Assembly: GCA_900540935.1 (NCBI GenBank)
Contig: UQHW01000001.1
Location: 78,962 to 142,961, forward strand
Reading direction: 5' to 3'
Source of the DNA: an uncultured Collinsella sp.
GTDB lineage: Bacteria > Actinomycetota > Coriobacteriia > Coriobacteriales > Coriobacteriaceae
Length of the DNA stretch: 64,000 bases
The notes under the pieces were generated by a model. The model was given only the letters and a program-made list of their open reading frames with translations. It had not been told where the DNA came from and made no database searches. The stretch's first letter is position 1, and each line of letters opens with the position of its first letter. The position numbers and the translations under genes are program-made. Below, in pieces: positions 51,530 to 59,931 of the stretch.

Positions 51530-52324
51530 CTATCCTCTAAAGATATCGGTGAGCATAGCGAGTGCCTCGAGCACGCCGCCGCCGACCGACGTCGCCTTGT
51601 CCGAAATGTAGTTGATATAGCTGGCATCGCCGCGCGGATCGACATCGGCGCATTTAAAGCCCTCGGTCACCTGCACGCCGTTCGCCAAAAGCCCGCGCAG
51701 ACAGCCATCGATCTGCGTGCGCATGGGCGTATCGCCCGCGTAGCCAATCACGTCTCCGGCGCGCACGATGTCGCCGATTGCGCGGTCGGACCGAAACACG
51801 CCGGCGGCGGGGCTGTGGATAACACGCTCTTTGCCATAGCCAGCGATAATGCCCGGCACGCCCGTGTTGGGCTGGGGTGAACCTTGGGTAATGACACGGC
51901 CCAGGAAATGCCCGCGCATGGTCTCGACCACGGCGTCGCAATCGACCGGCGCGGTAAAGCCCGGCCCCACGGCGATGACGGTAGGCGCCATGTCGCGCGT
52001 GGTGCCCAGGTTGCGCTTGGCCAGAATCGCGTCGACCACAGCCGCGGGTTTAAGCTCATCGAGCATCTTGGCCTGAGGGTCCACCACGACGGCAACATCC
52101 CCCGCTTGGGTAATCTCGAGCGCCTCTGCCGGCGTCTGCGCCAAGCGAGCGCGAATGCCCTCGACCTGGACCTCGCCCAGGCGAATAGCCTCGCAAAAAC
52201 TGATTGTGCGGCGGATGCACGTGGGAACCGCGATATCGGCCATAACGACCGACACGCCGGCGCGCACCAAGCGAGCGGCGACACCCGTGGCGATATCGCC
52301 GGCGCCGCGAACATAAACGAGCAT
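51530..52324 (-). CDS. yqeB: Selenium-dependent Mo hydroxylase accessory protein YqeB (EF2563 family)
   Basis: A 264-residue protein of the EF2563/YqeB family. The N-terminal VYVRGAGDIATGVAARLVRA is a dinucleotide-binding loop, and TTRDMAPTVIAVGPGFTAP and GDVIGYAGDTPM are family motifs. Its precise role is unknown, but it co-occurs with selenium-dependent molybdenum hydroxylases. The start follows GGGAGGTG. Divergent from yqeC with a 102-base gap. Confidence 0.88.
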   Translation of the reverse strand: MLVYVRGAGDIATGVAARLVRAGVSVVMADIAVPTCIRRTISFCEAIRLGEVQVEGIRARLAQTPAEALEITQAGDVAVVVDPQAKMLDELKPAAVVDAILAKRNLGTTRDMAPTVIAVGPGFTAPVDCDAVVETMRGHFLGRVITQGSPQPNTGVPGIIAGYGKERVIHSPAAGVFRSDRAIGDIVRAGDVIGYAGDTPMRTQIDGCLRGLLANGVQVTEGFKCADVDPRGDASYINYISDKATSVGGGVLEALAMLTDIFRG

Positions 52325-52426
52325 TCCCGGGGCACCTCCCTGTGCTACGGTTTGAGCAGAGCAAAAGCGGTTCGACCGCTACTCTGATGATTATTTATTA
52401 TCACAGTATTATACGGCGGTGAACAG

Positions 52427-53161
52427 ATGGAAACGGTTAGCGGCAATCTTGCCTCGGCGCTCAGGATCGAGCCGGGCATTACCGCGATTATCGGCAGCGG
52501 CGGCAAGTCGACGTTGCTGAAAACGCTGGGTCTCGAGCTCATGCGCGCCGGCGGCGGGGTGCTCCTCTGCACCACCACGCACATGTTTCCCGTCGCCGGC
52601 GTCCCGTGGGACGGGTCGAATCGTCGCCTGGGTGCCGCACCTTGGAAGCCGGGTGCCGCGCATGTTCCCGGCTGCACCTGTGAGGCGTGCGCGGGACTTG
52701 CCCGCGGGAGTATTTGCCAGGCGGGTGTCTTAGACCCGGAAACAGGCAAGCTCTCCGCACCCGCCGAGCCACTCGGCGAGCTGGCACAGCACTTTGACTA
52801 TGTGTTGGCCGAGGCAGACGGTAGCAAGCGACTCCCGCTCAAGGCGCATGCCGCCTGGGAGCCGGTAATTCCCGCCGCCACGGCAAACGTTGTCTGGGTC
52901 GTCGGCGCCTCGGGACTGGGCAAACCCGTCGCCGAGGTTGTCCACCGCCCCGAGCTCTTTTGCGAGCGTTGCGGCTGCGAGCTCACCGACACTGCCACCC
53001 CAGAGCGCGTCGCCCAGGTGCTCAATGCCGAGCTGCGGATGCTGAACCTCAACAATGCCCGCATCATGCTCAACCAAGTCGACACGCTCAGCGACCCCAC
53101 GATGGCCGACCGCTTCGAGGCAGCTCTCGACCACCCCGTCGTCGCCAGCAGCCTCAAGTAG
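52427..53161 (+). CDS. yqeC: Selenium-dependent hydroxylase accessory protein YqeC
   Basis: A 244-residue protein with a P-loop-like IIGSGGKSTLLKTL at residue 22, TTTHMFPV, and LAEADGSKRLPLKAH, all typical of YqeC. Two CxC/CxxC clusters (GCTCEAC, CERCGC) are notable additions. It is the only gene of the cluster on the plus strand and reads away from yqeB. Confidence 0.87.
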   Translation: METVSGNLASALRIEPGITAIIGSGGKSTLLKTLGLELMRAGGGVLLCTTTHMFPVAGVPWDGSNRRLGAAPWKPGAAHVPGCTCEACAGLARGSICQAGVLDPETGKLSAPAEPLGELAQHFDYVLAEADGSKRLPLKAHAAWEPVIPAATANVVWVVGASGLGKPVAEVVHRPELFCERCGCELTDTATPERVAQVLNAELRMLNLNNARIMLNQVDTLSDPTMADRFEAALDHPVVASSLK

Positions 53162-53171
53162 CCGGCCCCAT

Positions 53172-53250
53172 CTCCTCAGTTGCGGTGAAATACGGACTGT
53201 TTGGCCGCCCGACGGCCGCAAACAGTCCGTATTTCACCGCAACTGAGGAG
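53172..53250. repeat. Dispersed palindromic element, copy C (most perfect)
   Basis: Arms from CTCCTCAGTTGCGGTGAAAT to ATTTCACCGCAACTGAGGAG pair perfectly, extending to CGGACTGTTTG/CAAACAGTCCG and a GCCG centre. It sits exactly between the convergent stops of yqeC and the hydantoinase gene, where it could terminate both. Confidence 0.92.
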
Positions 53251-53270
53251 GGGACACGGCATCTTTGCTG

Positions 53271-54638
53271 CTAGCGGGGCACGTAGCGGCCGGGTTGGGC
53301 TCCGGTGGGCTCGCCATCGCGCGCCACCAGCACGCCGTTCACAAACACAGCCTTGGCGCGGCCATGTGCCTCAAAACCCTCGAGCGGCGTGTAGTCCACA
53401 GCCTGATGCTGCGTCGCCGCGCGAATGGTCCAGCGCGCCTGGGGATCCCACACGCACACATCGGCATCGGAACCCTCGGCAAGACAGCCCTTGCGCGGGT
53501 ACATGCCAAACACGCGCGCCGGGTTCTCACTCATCAGGCGGCAGAGGTCTTCGGGGCCCAGCTGCCCCTCAAAGCTCGTGGCAATCGCAACGGGGCGGTG
53601 CTCCACACCGGGTCCGCCGTTGGGAATCGCGCGGAAGTCGTCGCGTCCGCGATCCTTTTGCCCGTGCAGGTTAAAGCTGCAGTGGTCGGTCGCAATCGTA
53701 TCGATCTCGCCGGCCACAAGTGCCTCGCGCAGAGCCACACGGTCGCCAGCATGGCGCAGCGGCGGGCTCATCACATACTTGGCACCCGCAAAGCCGTCCT
53801 CGCCCTGCTCCAAGTAGCACGTATCGTCGAGCATCAGATACTGAGGGCAGGTTTCGACATAGATATGCTTCTGCCCGCGCGCCTTGGCGGCACGGATGGC
53901 CTCGAGCCCCAGCTTGGTCGAAAGGTGCACCACGTTGACCGGAGCGTCCCCGGCCAGGTGCGCCAGGTATAGCAGACGGCTCACTGCCTCGGCCTCGCAC
54001 ACGTCCGGACGGCTGAGCGCATGGCCCTCGGGGCCATGAATCCCCTGCTCGTACACGCGCTTCTGCAGTTCATTCACCAACGTGCCATTCTCACAATGCA
54101 CGCACAGTATGCCGCCCAGGCGCTTGAGCTCCTCCAGCACCTCGAGTGTCTCGGCATCGTCCAAGCGCAGGTGGTCGTAGGCAAAGTAGGTCTTGAACGA
54201 CGATACGCCCGCCTCGCGCATGGCCGAAAGATCGGCGCGGTTGCGCTCATTCCACTCGGCGAGTGCCATATGAAAGGCGTAGTTTGCCGTGCAGGTGCCG
54301 TCGGCGCGATGATGCCACTCGGCCAAGGCATCGGGCATGGTCACGCCGCGATCGGCCGTCGCGTAGTCCACGATGGTCGTCGTACCGCCGCAGGCAGCCG
54401 CACGCGTACCGGTCTCAAAGCTATCGGCCGTCCAATCCATGCCGGTCCAGCACTGCATGTGCGTGTGGCCATCGATAAAGCCGGGAAACACCCAACAGTC
54501 GGTGGCGTCCTGGACGGTATCGCCCTCGCCCGGCTCAATCGCCGCGGCAATCCGCACGATCTTATCGCCCTCCATGGCAAGATCGGCGCGGCGAAGTCCC
54601 TGGGGCGTCACGAGCGCGCCGTTTTTGATGATGATCAT
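53271..54638 (-). CDS. hydA: Dihydropyrimidinase / D-hydantoinase-type amidohydrolase
   Basis: A 455-residue cyclic amide hydrolase with the binuclear metal site: GFIDGHTHMQ, the carbamylated lysine in SSFKTYFAYD, CVHCENG, VNVVHLS and DTIATDHCSF. Length and motifs match E. coli HyuA (HydA), whose gene also lies next to ygeY. In the gut-bacterial purine pathway it is believed to open a ring intermediate. The stop is followed by element C; mocA is 8 bases upstream. Confidence 0.9.
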   Translation of the reverse strand: MIIIKNGALVTPQGLRRADLAMEGDKIVRIAAAIEPGEGDTVQDATDCWVFPGFIDGHTHMQCWTGMDWTADSFETGTRAAACGGTTTIVDYATADRGVTMPDALAEWHHRADGTCTANYAFHMALAEWNERNRADLSAMREAGVSSFKTYFAYDHLRLDDAETLEVLEELKRLGGILCVHCENGTLVNELQKRVYEQGIHGPEGHALSRPDVCEAEAVSRLLYLAHLAGDAPVNVVHLSTKLGLEAIRAAKARGQKHIYVETCPQYLMLDDTCYLEQGEDGFAGAKYVMSPPLRHAGDRVALREALVAGEIDTIATDHCSFNLHGQKDRGRDDFRAIPNGGPGVEHRPVAIATSFEGQLGPEDLCRLMSENPARVFGMYPRKGCLAEGSDADVCVWDPQARWTIRAATQHQAVDYTPLEGFEAHGRAKAVFVNGVLVARDGEPTGAQPGRYVPR

Positions 54639-54646
54639 GTTGCTCC

Positions 54647-55261
54647 TTATCGATTCATACAGTTGGCCACGCGATCAAAAAACGAGCAGGCGGCAATATG
54701 CTCCGCTATGCGTCGCTGTCCCTTGGCGGTATCGACATCCCACAGCTCGTAGGCACGCGCTTCGACCAGCGTGACGTCGACGCGACCTTTGAGAATCGAA
54801 CCGCCGCCGTCCTTGCCCTCAAGACACATAAGTGCATCGAACAGTTCCGCCGGAAAGAGCACCGGACTCGAAGGCTCACCGCTGCACGCCAAGCGCACCG
54901 GATGTTTGCGGCCACGCTCGTCAAACGCGTGAACCATGGCATCAAAAGAATCCGCGCTCACAAGCGGCTGGTCGCCCGGCAAAAAGAGGCAACCTTTCCA
55001 GTTGCGTTCGACTCCCCACGAAAGGCCCGCACGGACGCTTTCGCTGCGCAGCTCGCCATCGTGCAGCACGCACGGGCAATGCTTGTCCTCGCAAATCTGG
55101 GCGACCTCGGGCCAACGCGTCGAGACCACAACGTCAAAGCCCCGGGGAACCGAATCGATGGTCCGGGCAATCAGCGGCTCGCCATAGATATCGGCAAGCA
55201 TCTTGTTAGAGCCAAACCGCTTGCCCTCGCCCGAGGCCATAATGACGCATCCAAGTTTCAT
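54647..55261 (-). CDS. mocA: MobA/MocA-type molybdenum cofactor nucleotidyltransferase
   Basis: A 204-residue enzyme that would attach CMP (MocA) or GMP to molybdopterin. IMASGEGKRFGSNKML is the nucleotide loop and LFLPGDQPLVS the metal motif; xanthine dehydrogenase-type enzymes use the cytidine form, so MocA is favoured. The start at 55261 follows GGGGAGG. Coupled to hydA downstream. Confidence 0.85.
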   Translation of the reverse strand: MKLGCVIMASGEGKRFGSNKMLADIYGEPLIARTIDSVPRGFDVVVSTRWPEVAQICEDKHCPCVLHDGELRSESVRAGLSWGVERNWKGCLFLPGDQPLVSADSFDAMVHAFDERGRKHPVRLACSGEPSSPVLFPAELFDALMCLEGKDGGGSILKGRVDVTLVEARAYELWDVDTAKGQRRIAEHIAACSFFDRVANCMNR

Positions 55262-55352
55262 GGTGATACCTCCCCTGAAACCATCGTACCCATAACTCGC
55301 GCCGCGGGCATCCACATCGAAAGCACTTATCCCGCACGCCCGCGATGCAAAA

Positions 55353-55388
55353 AAGGGGCACCCCGCCGATTGGCAGAGCGCCCCCTTT
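55353..55388 (-). terminator. Terminator between ygeW and mocA
   Basis: AAAGGGGGCGCTCTGCC pairs with GGCGGGGTGCCCCTTT (some mismatches) and is followed on the minus strand by TTTGC. It makes ygeW and mocA-hydA separate transcripts, at least partly. Confidence 0.75.
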
Positions 55389-55411
55389 ACATGGCTTACC
55401 TCAACCCGGCT

Positions 55412-56614
55412 TTAGGCCTGGAGCCAACGAGCGGTGTTGCGCTCGTCGAGGGCCTTGAGGGTAGCGGCGGGATCGGCAACCTTCTGCAGGAACATCATGG
55501 CTGCGATGGCGTACGGCTTGTAGCTGGCCTCCTTGTACATGCCCACGCGGTGCATGTCGAAGACGTCGGCGTTGACCTCGCCGTGCTCGCAGGAGACACC
55601 GGAGATGTCGGCGGGCAGCGGGTGCATAAAGATGGTGTCCTGGCCGTTGGCAGTCTTCTCCATGAGCTCGGTCGTGGAGCACCAGTCCTGATGGGTGGCG
55701 TTCTGGGCGAGCAGCTCCTTCTCGAGCGCTGCGATGCCGGCGTCGTCGCCCTCGGCGTACAGGTTGGTGCGCTTCTCCATGGCGGCAAACGGAGCCCAGC
55801 TCTTGGGGATCACGATGTCGGCGCCCTCGAAGGCCTCGGCCATGGTGTTGACCTGCTTAAAGGTGGTGCCAGACTCGGCGGCATAGCCCTTGGCGCGCTC
55901 GACGACCTCGGGCATGAGGTCGTAGCCCTCGGGGTGGGCCAAGGTGACGTCCATGCCAAAACGGGGCAGCAGGCTGATCAGCGACTGCGGGCAGGACAGC
56001 GGCTTGCCGTAAGAGGGCGAATAGGCCCAGGTGACGGCAACCTTCTTGCCCTTGAGGTTCTCGAGGCCACCAAACTCGTTGATGAGGTAGAGCATGTCGG
56101 CAGAGGACTGCGTGGGGTGGTCGGAATCGGACTGCAGGGAGATGAGCGTGGGACGGTGATCCAGAACTCCGTCCTCGTAAGCCTGCTGGACAGACTCGGA
56201 AACCTCGGCCATGTAGGCGTCGCCCTTGCCGATGTACATGTCGTCGCGGATGCCGATGACGTCGGCCATGAAGGAGATCATGGTAGCGGTCTCGCGGACG
56301 GTCTCGCCGTGGGCGATCTGGGACTTCTTCTCGTCCAGGTCCTGCAGCTCAAGGCCGAGCAGGTTGGCAGCCTTAGAAAAGGAGAAGCGCGTACGGGTGG
56401 AGTTGTCGCGGAACAGGGAGACGGCCAGACCCGAGTCGAAGATCTTGGACGAGACGTTGTTCTCGCGCAGCTCGCGCAGGGCGTCGGCGACGATGTAGAG
56501 AGCCTTGAGCTCATCGGTGGTCTTGTCCCAGGTGTGCAGGAAGTCGCTGCCGTACATACCCTTAAAATCGAGGCCGTTCAGCTGCTCGACGAGCTCGGTA
56601 AACTTAGCGTCCAT
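55412..56614 (-). CDS. ygeW: Knotted carbamoyltransferase YgeW
   Basis: A 400-residue transcarbamylase-fold enzyme. The carbamoyl phosphate loop FRDNSTRTRFSFS, HPTQSSADM, and MHPLPADISG are present. It is longer than OTCase (about 330), as in the YgeW group whose amino substrate is unsettled (not ornithine or aspartate). The start follows GGAAAGGA. It lies between ygeY and mocA. Confidence 0.9.
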   Translation of the reverse strand: MDAKFTELVEQLNGLDFKGMYGSDFLHTWDKTTDELKALYIVADALRELRENNVSSKIFDSGLAVSLFRDNSTRTRFSFSKAANLLGLELQDLDEKKSQIAHGETVRETATMISFMADVIGIRDDMYIGKGDAYMAEVSESVQQAYEDGVLDHRPTLISLQSDSDHPTQSSADMLYLINEFGGLENLKGKKVAVTWAYSPSYGKPLSCPQSLISLLPRFGMDVTLAHPEGYDLMPEVVERAKGYAAESGTTFKQVNTMAEAFEGADIVIPKSWAPFAAMEKRTNLYAEGDDAGIAALEKELLAQNATHQDWCSTTELMEKTANGQDTIFMHPLPADISGVSCEHGEVNADVFDMHRVGMYKEASYKPYAIAAMMFLQKVADPAATLKALDERNTARWLQA

Positions 56615-56770
56615 GTATGTGTCCTTTCCAAAGATGCGAATGATGGTAATGGGTAGATGCGCTCCGGCATGCGCGTGTGGCTAGAACATGCAGAGCACTA
56701 TGACGAGGACCCGCCACCGTCGAGGAAGCATGGGAGATAACGACCGCGGGCCCCAAGTCAACAGGGGGTG

Positions 56771-56793
56771 CCGGGGGCATAAACTGTCCCCGG
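56771..56793 (-). terminator. Hairpin between ygeY and ygeW
   Basis: CCGGGGACA and TGCCCCCGG pair (one wobble/mismatch) with a 5-base loop, 24 bases after the ygeY stop; no T-run. The remaining 56615-56816 gap shows no gene. Confidence 0.45.
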
Positions 56794-56816
56794 CTCAACA
56801 AAATCGAAGAATGGGA

Positions 56817-58202
56817 CTAATCGATCTTGTTGTTGGTCAGACCGGCGCGGAACACGGTGGCGTCGCCATCGGCCTGGCTCGGATCGTAGAGGTTCAGGGC
56901 AGCCACGTACATGGCGGCAGCGGTGACCAGGTCGTCCTTGTAGGTGACCTCGTTGGGAGCGTGAGCCTGAGACTCGGCACCCGGGCCAAAGCCGACGCAA
57001 GGGATGCCATAGCGGCCCTGGATGGAGACGCAGTTCGTGGAGAAGGTCCATTTGTCGCACAGCGGACGACCGGTGCGCTTGTCCATGCTGGACTCGCAGC
57101 CGATGCGCTCGTCACCAAACATGGCCTTGTGGGCGTCGACGAGAGCCTTGACGTGCGGAGCGGTCTCCTTGTTGATCCACGTGGGGAAGTAAGCCTCGGT
57201 CTCGTAGACCTCGCCGGTCCAGGACGGACGGTCGTACATGTACATGGAGACCTTCACGTCGTCGCCGTACTTCTTGGCGGCCGGCAGGTTGCGGATCTCG
57301 TCCAGGCAGGACTCCCAGGTCTCACCGGCGGTCATACGACGGTCGATGGAGATGGCGCAGGAGTCAGCGACAGCGCAACGGCTGGGGCTGGTGTAGAAGA
57401 TCTGGCTGACGGTGCAGGTGCCGCGGCCCAGGAAGCGGGCGTCCTCGAAGTGCTCGGGGTTGTACTTGGGGTCGAGCATCTTGACGAGACCCTTGATGTC
57501 GGTCGACTCGTCGCAGCCGTTGTTGTTGAGGGCGCGGACGTCGGCGATGATGTCAGCCATCTTGTAGATGGCGTTGTCGCCGCGGTCGGGAGCGGAGCCG
57601 TGGCAGGAAGTGCCGTGAACGTCGACGCGGATCTCCATGCGGCCGCGGTGACCGCGATAGATGCCGCCGTCGGTGGGCTCGGTGGAAATGACGAACTCGG
57701 GCTTAATGCCGTCCTTGTTGTAGATGTACTGCCAGCACATGCCGTCGCAGTCCTCTTCCTGGACGGTGCCGACGACCATAATCTTGTAGCCCTCGGGGAT
57801 GAGGCCCATGTCCTTCATCATCTTGGCAGCGTAGGTAGCAGAAGCCATGCCGCCCTCCTGGTCGGAGCCGCCACGGCCATAGATGATCTCGTCGGTCTCG
57901 TAACCCTCATAGGGATCGGCATCCCAGTTCTCGATGTTGCCGATGCCGACGGTGTCGATGTGGGAGTCGATGGCGATGATCTTGTCGCCCTCGCCCATAA
58001 AGCCCATAACGTTGCCCAGGCCGTCGACCTTGACCTCGTCATAGCCAAGGCTCTCCATCTCGGCCTTGATGCAAGCGACAACCTCACCCTCCTCGCAGGA
58101 CTCAGAGGGGTGGCTAATCATTGCGCGAAGAAAACGCGTCATATCAGCACGATGGGACTCAGCAGCAGCCTTAATGGCATCAAAATCGAGTTCTTTAGTC
58201 AT
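56817..58202 (-). CDS. ygeY: M20-family hydrolase YgeY (selenium metabolism hydrolase)
   Basis: A 461-residue metallohydrolase of the M20 peptidase/deacetylase fold. Metal motifs: DSHIDTVGIG, GRGGSDQEGG, VQEEDCDGM, STEPTDGG and GAESQAHAPNE. It is the YgeY subgroup found with ygeW and dpaL. The start ATG at 58202 follows AAAGG; a TTG three codons earlier is less likely. The substrate is unknown, probably an N-carbamoyl or acyl amino acid. Confidence 0.9.
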   Translation of the reverse strand: MTKELDFDAIKAAAESHRADMTRFLRAMISHPSESCEEGEVVACIKAEMESLGYDEVKVDGLGNVMGFMGEGDKIIAIDSHIDTVGIGNIENWDADPYEGYETDEIIYGRGGSDQEGGMASATYAAKMMKDMGLIPEGYKIMVVGTVQEEDCDGMCWQYIYNKDGIKPEFVISTEPTDGGIYRGHRGRMEIRVDVHGTSCHGSAPDRGDNAIYKMADIIADVRALNNNGCDESTDIKGLVKMLDPKYNPEHFEDARFLGRGTCTVSQIFYTSPSRCAVADSCAISIDRRMTAGETWESCLDEIRNLPAAKKYGDDVKVSMYMYDRPSWTGEVYETEAYFPTWINKETAPHVKALVDAHKAMFGDERIGCESSMDKRTGRPLCDKWTFSTNCVSIQGRYGIPCVGFGPGAESQAHAPNEVTYKDDLVTAAAMYVAALNLYDPSQADGDATVFRAGLTNNKID

Positions 58203-58306
58203 AACAGTCAACCTTTCTACAAGGGTTTACCTACAGGTAGATATTTCAGATAGACCACTTGTGCCAAGCGGCGTGAGGTTGAGCACCCCACAAGCAAGTA
58301 ACCATA

Positions 58307-58424
58307 GGAGGCGGACGGAGGACTTTGCTCCGTCGCGAGTTCCGCACGAGCCGGAGAGCACTTAATGTGCTCTCCGTGCGAGCAGGACTGTCCGAGCAGG
58401 GAGTAAAGTCCTCCGGCTGCCTCC
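58307..58424 (-). repeat. Giant 118-nt hairpin between dpaL and ygeY
   Basis: The arms run from GGAGGCGGACGGAGGACTTT to AAAGTCCTCCGGCTGCCTCC with small bulges, and the centre is GGAGAGCAC/GTGCTCTCC closed by a 5-base loop. It starts 15 bases after the dpaL stop on the transcript. Architecture resembles the 13985-14084 hairpin, without sequence identity. Confidence 0.75.
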
Positions 58425-58439
58425 GGACAGGTCAGTCTG

Positions 58440-59654
58440 CTAGCAGGTCGGATACTCGCCCTCCCAGACGATGCGACGGTACTGATCCGGATCGGTGTCG
58501 CCCTCGGTGGAGAAGCAGAGCACGGAGCTCGTCTTGTCCAGGCCGATGAGCTCCTTGAGCTCGGCGTACTCGGGATCGAGCATGAGGGTCTCGACCAGAC
58601 CGGTGGTCACAGCGCCGGACTCGCCGGAGATGACGCGCGGGTCGCCCTTCTCGGGAGCGCCCAGGGTGCGCATGCCGCGAGCGGTGACCCAATCGGGGCA
58701 GGAAACGAAGGCAGTGGTGTGGTTGCGCAGGATATCCCAGCCCAGGATGTTGGGCTCGCCGCAGCACAGACCAGCCATGATGGAGGGCATGTCGCCGTCC
58801 ACGATGCGCGGGTCGCCGTCGCCGGCGGCAGCGCCCTTGTACAGGCAGGCGGCAGGAGCGCACTCAACCACGACAAAGGTGGGCGGGTTATCGGGATACA
58901 GGTTGGTGAAGTAACCCACCACGGCGCCGGCGAGCGAACCCACGCCAGCCTGGACAAAGACGTGCGTCGGGCGGTTGATGGCCATCTCGCGCAGCTGCTC
59001 GGCAGCCTCGGAAGCCATGGTGCCATAGCCCTCCATGATCCAAGACGGGATCTTCTCGTAGCCCTCCCAAGCGGTGTCCTGAACGATGACGCCGCGCTCG
59101 CAGGCGTCGGCCTCGGCGGCGGCCATGCGCACGCACTCGTCGTAGTTGACCTCTTCGATGGTCACCGTGGCGCCCTCGGCGGCGATGTTATCAAAGCGGG
59201 GCTTGGTGGAACCCTTGGGCATGTGCACGACGGCCTTCTGGCCCAGCTTGTTGGCAGCCCATGCCACGCCGCGGCCGTGATTGCCGTCGGTGGCGGTAAA
59301 GAAGGTAGCCTGGCCAAAGTCCTCGGCCAGCTGATCGGAGGTCAGGTAATCGAAGGTGCAGTCGGCAACGTCCTTGCCGGTCTCGTCGGCAATGTAGTTG
59401 GCCATGGCAAACGAGCCGCCCAGAACCTTAAAGGCGTTGAGGCCAAAGCGATAGCTCTCGTCCTTAACGCACAGGTTGGACAGGCCCAGGCGCGCGGCCT
59501 GGCCGTCCAGGCGGGCAAGCGGAGTGACGGTGTACTGGGGGAACGACTGGTGGAAGGCGCGGGCCTTCTTCACGTGGTCGAGACTCATGATTCCCAAGTG
59601 CTTGTCATCGCTCTTGGGCATCGTGTTGCTCGCCCACTGGATCTTATCGGCCAT
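58440..59654 (-). CDS. dpaL: Diaminopropionate ammonia-lyase
   Basis: A 404-residue PLP enzyme (YgeX) splitting 2,3-diaminopropionate to pyruvate and ammonia. The Schiff-base lysine is in FGLNAFKVLGGS, and TDGNHGRGVAW and VQAGVGSLAGAVVG bind the cofactor. The start follows AAGGAG. First gene of the ygeX-ygeY-ygeW run, divergent from a regulator with paired operators between them. Confidence 0.95.
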   Translation of the reverse strand: MADKIQWASNTMPKSDDKHLGIMSLDHVKKARAFHQSFPQYTVTPLARLDGQAARLGLSNLCVKDESYRFGLNAFKVLGGSFAMANYIADETGKDVADCTFDYLTSDQLAEDFGQATFFTATDGNHGRGVAWAANKLGQKAVVHMPKGSTKPRFDNIAAEGATVTIEEVNYDECVRMAAAEADACERGVIVQDTAWEGYEKIPSWIMEGYGTMASEAAEQLREMAINRPTHVFVQAGVGSLAGAVVGYFTNLYPDNPPTFVVVECAPAACLYKGAAAGDGDPRIVDGDMPSIMAGLCCGEPNILGWDILRNHTTAFVSCPDWVTARGMRTLGAPEKGDPRVISGESGAVTTGLVETLMLDPEYAELKELIGLDKTSSVLCFSTEGDTDPDQYRRIVWEGEYPTC

Positions 59655-59744
59655 ACGGTGAACTCCTTAAGTCCTCTCTTGCCGGCCCCCGCATACGCGT
59701 TCCAGCCCATTCCCATTCATGCGGCTGAACTTTTATGTGGATGC

Positions 59745-59813
59745 CAAACAAAAAGTTTGTTAGCACTGTTCTATCACACTTTTTGATTGGAAAATCTAAC
59801 AAATTGTTTGTTG
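59745..59813. promoter_or_regulatory. Inverted pair of AACAAAmArTTTGTTAG operators
   Basis: Copy 1 at 59745-59763 (core AACAAAAAGTTTGTTAG) and copy 2 at 59796-59813 on the opposite strand (AACAAACAATTTGTTAG) match at 15 of 17 positions and are each partly palindromic. They lie in the 277-base divergent gap between dpaL and the regulator, near the dpaL start. No other gene is in this gap. Confidence 0.7.
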
Positions 59814-59931
59814 CCGTAATCGGTACCTTTTCGCCGCCGAACGGTCACATAACGCAGCGACACCTTCGCTATTTGCGAACAAGTGGGGTTTATGGCAAAG
59901 TGTGCCCAAACTAATTTTTAGGAAGGCACCC

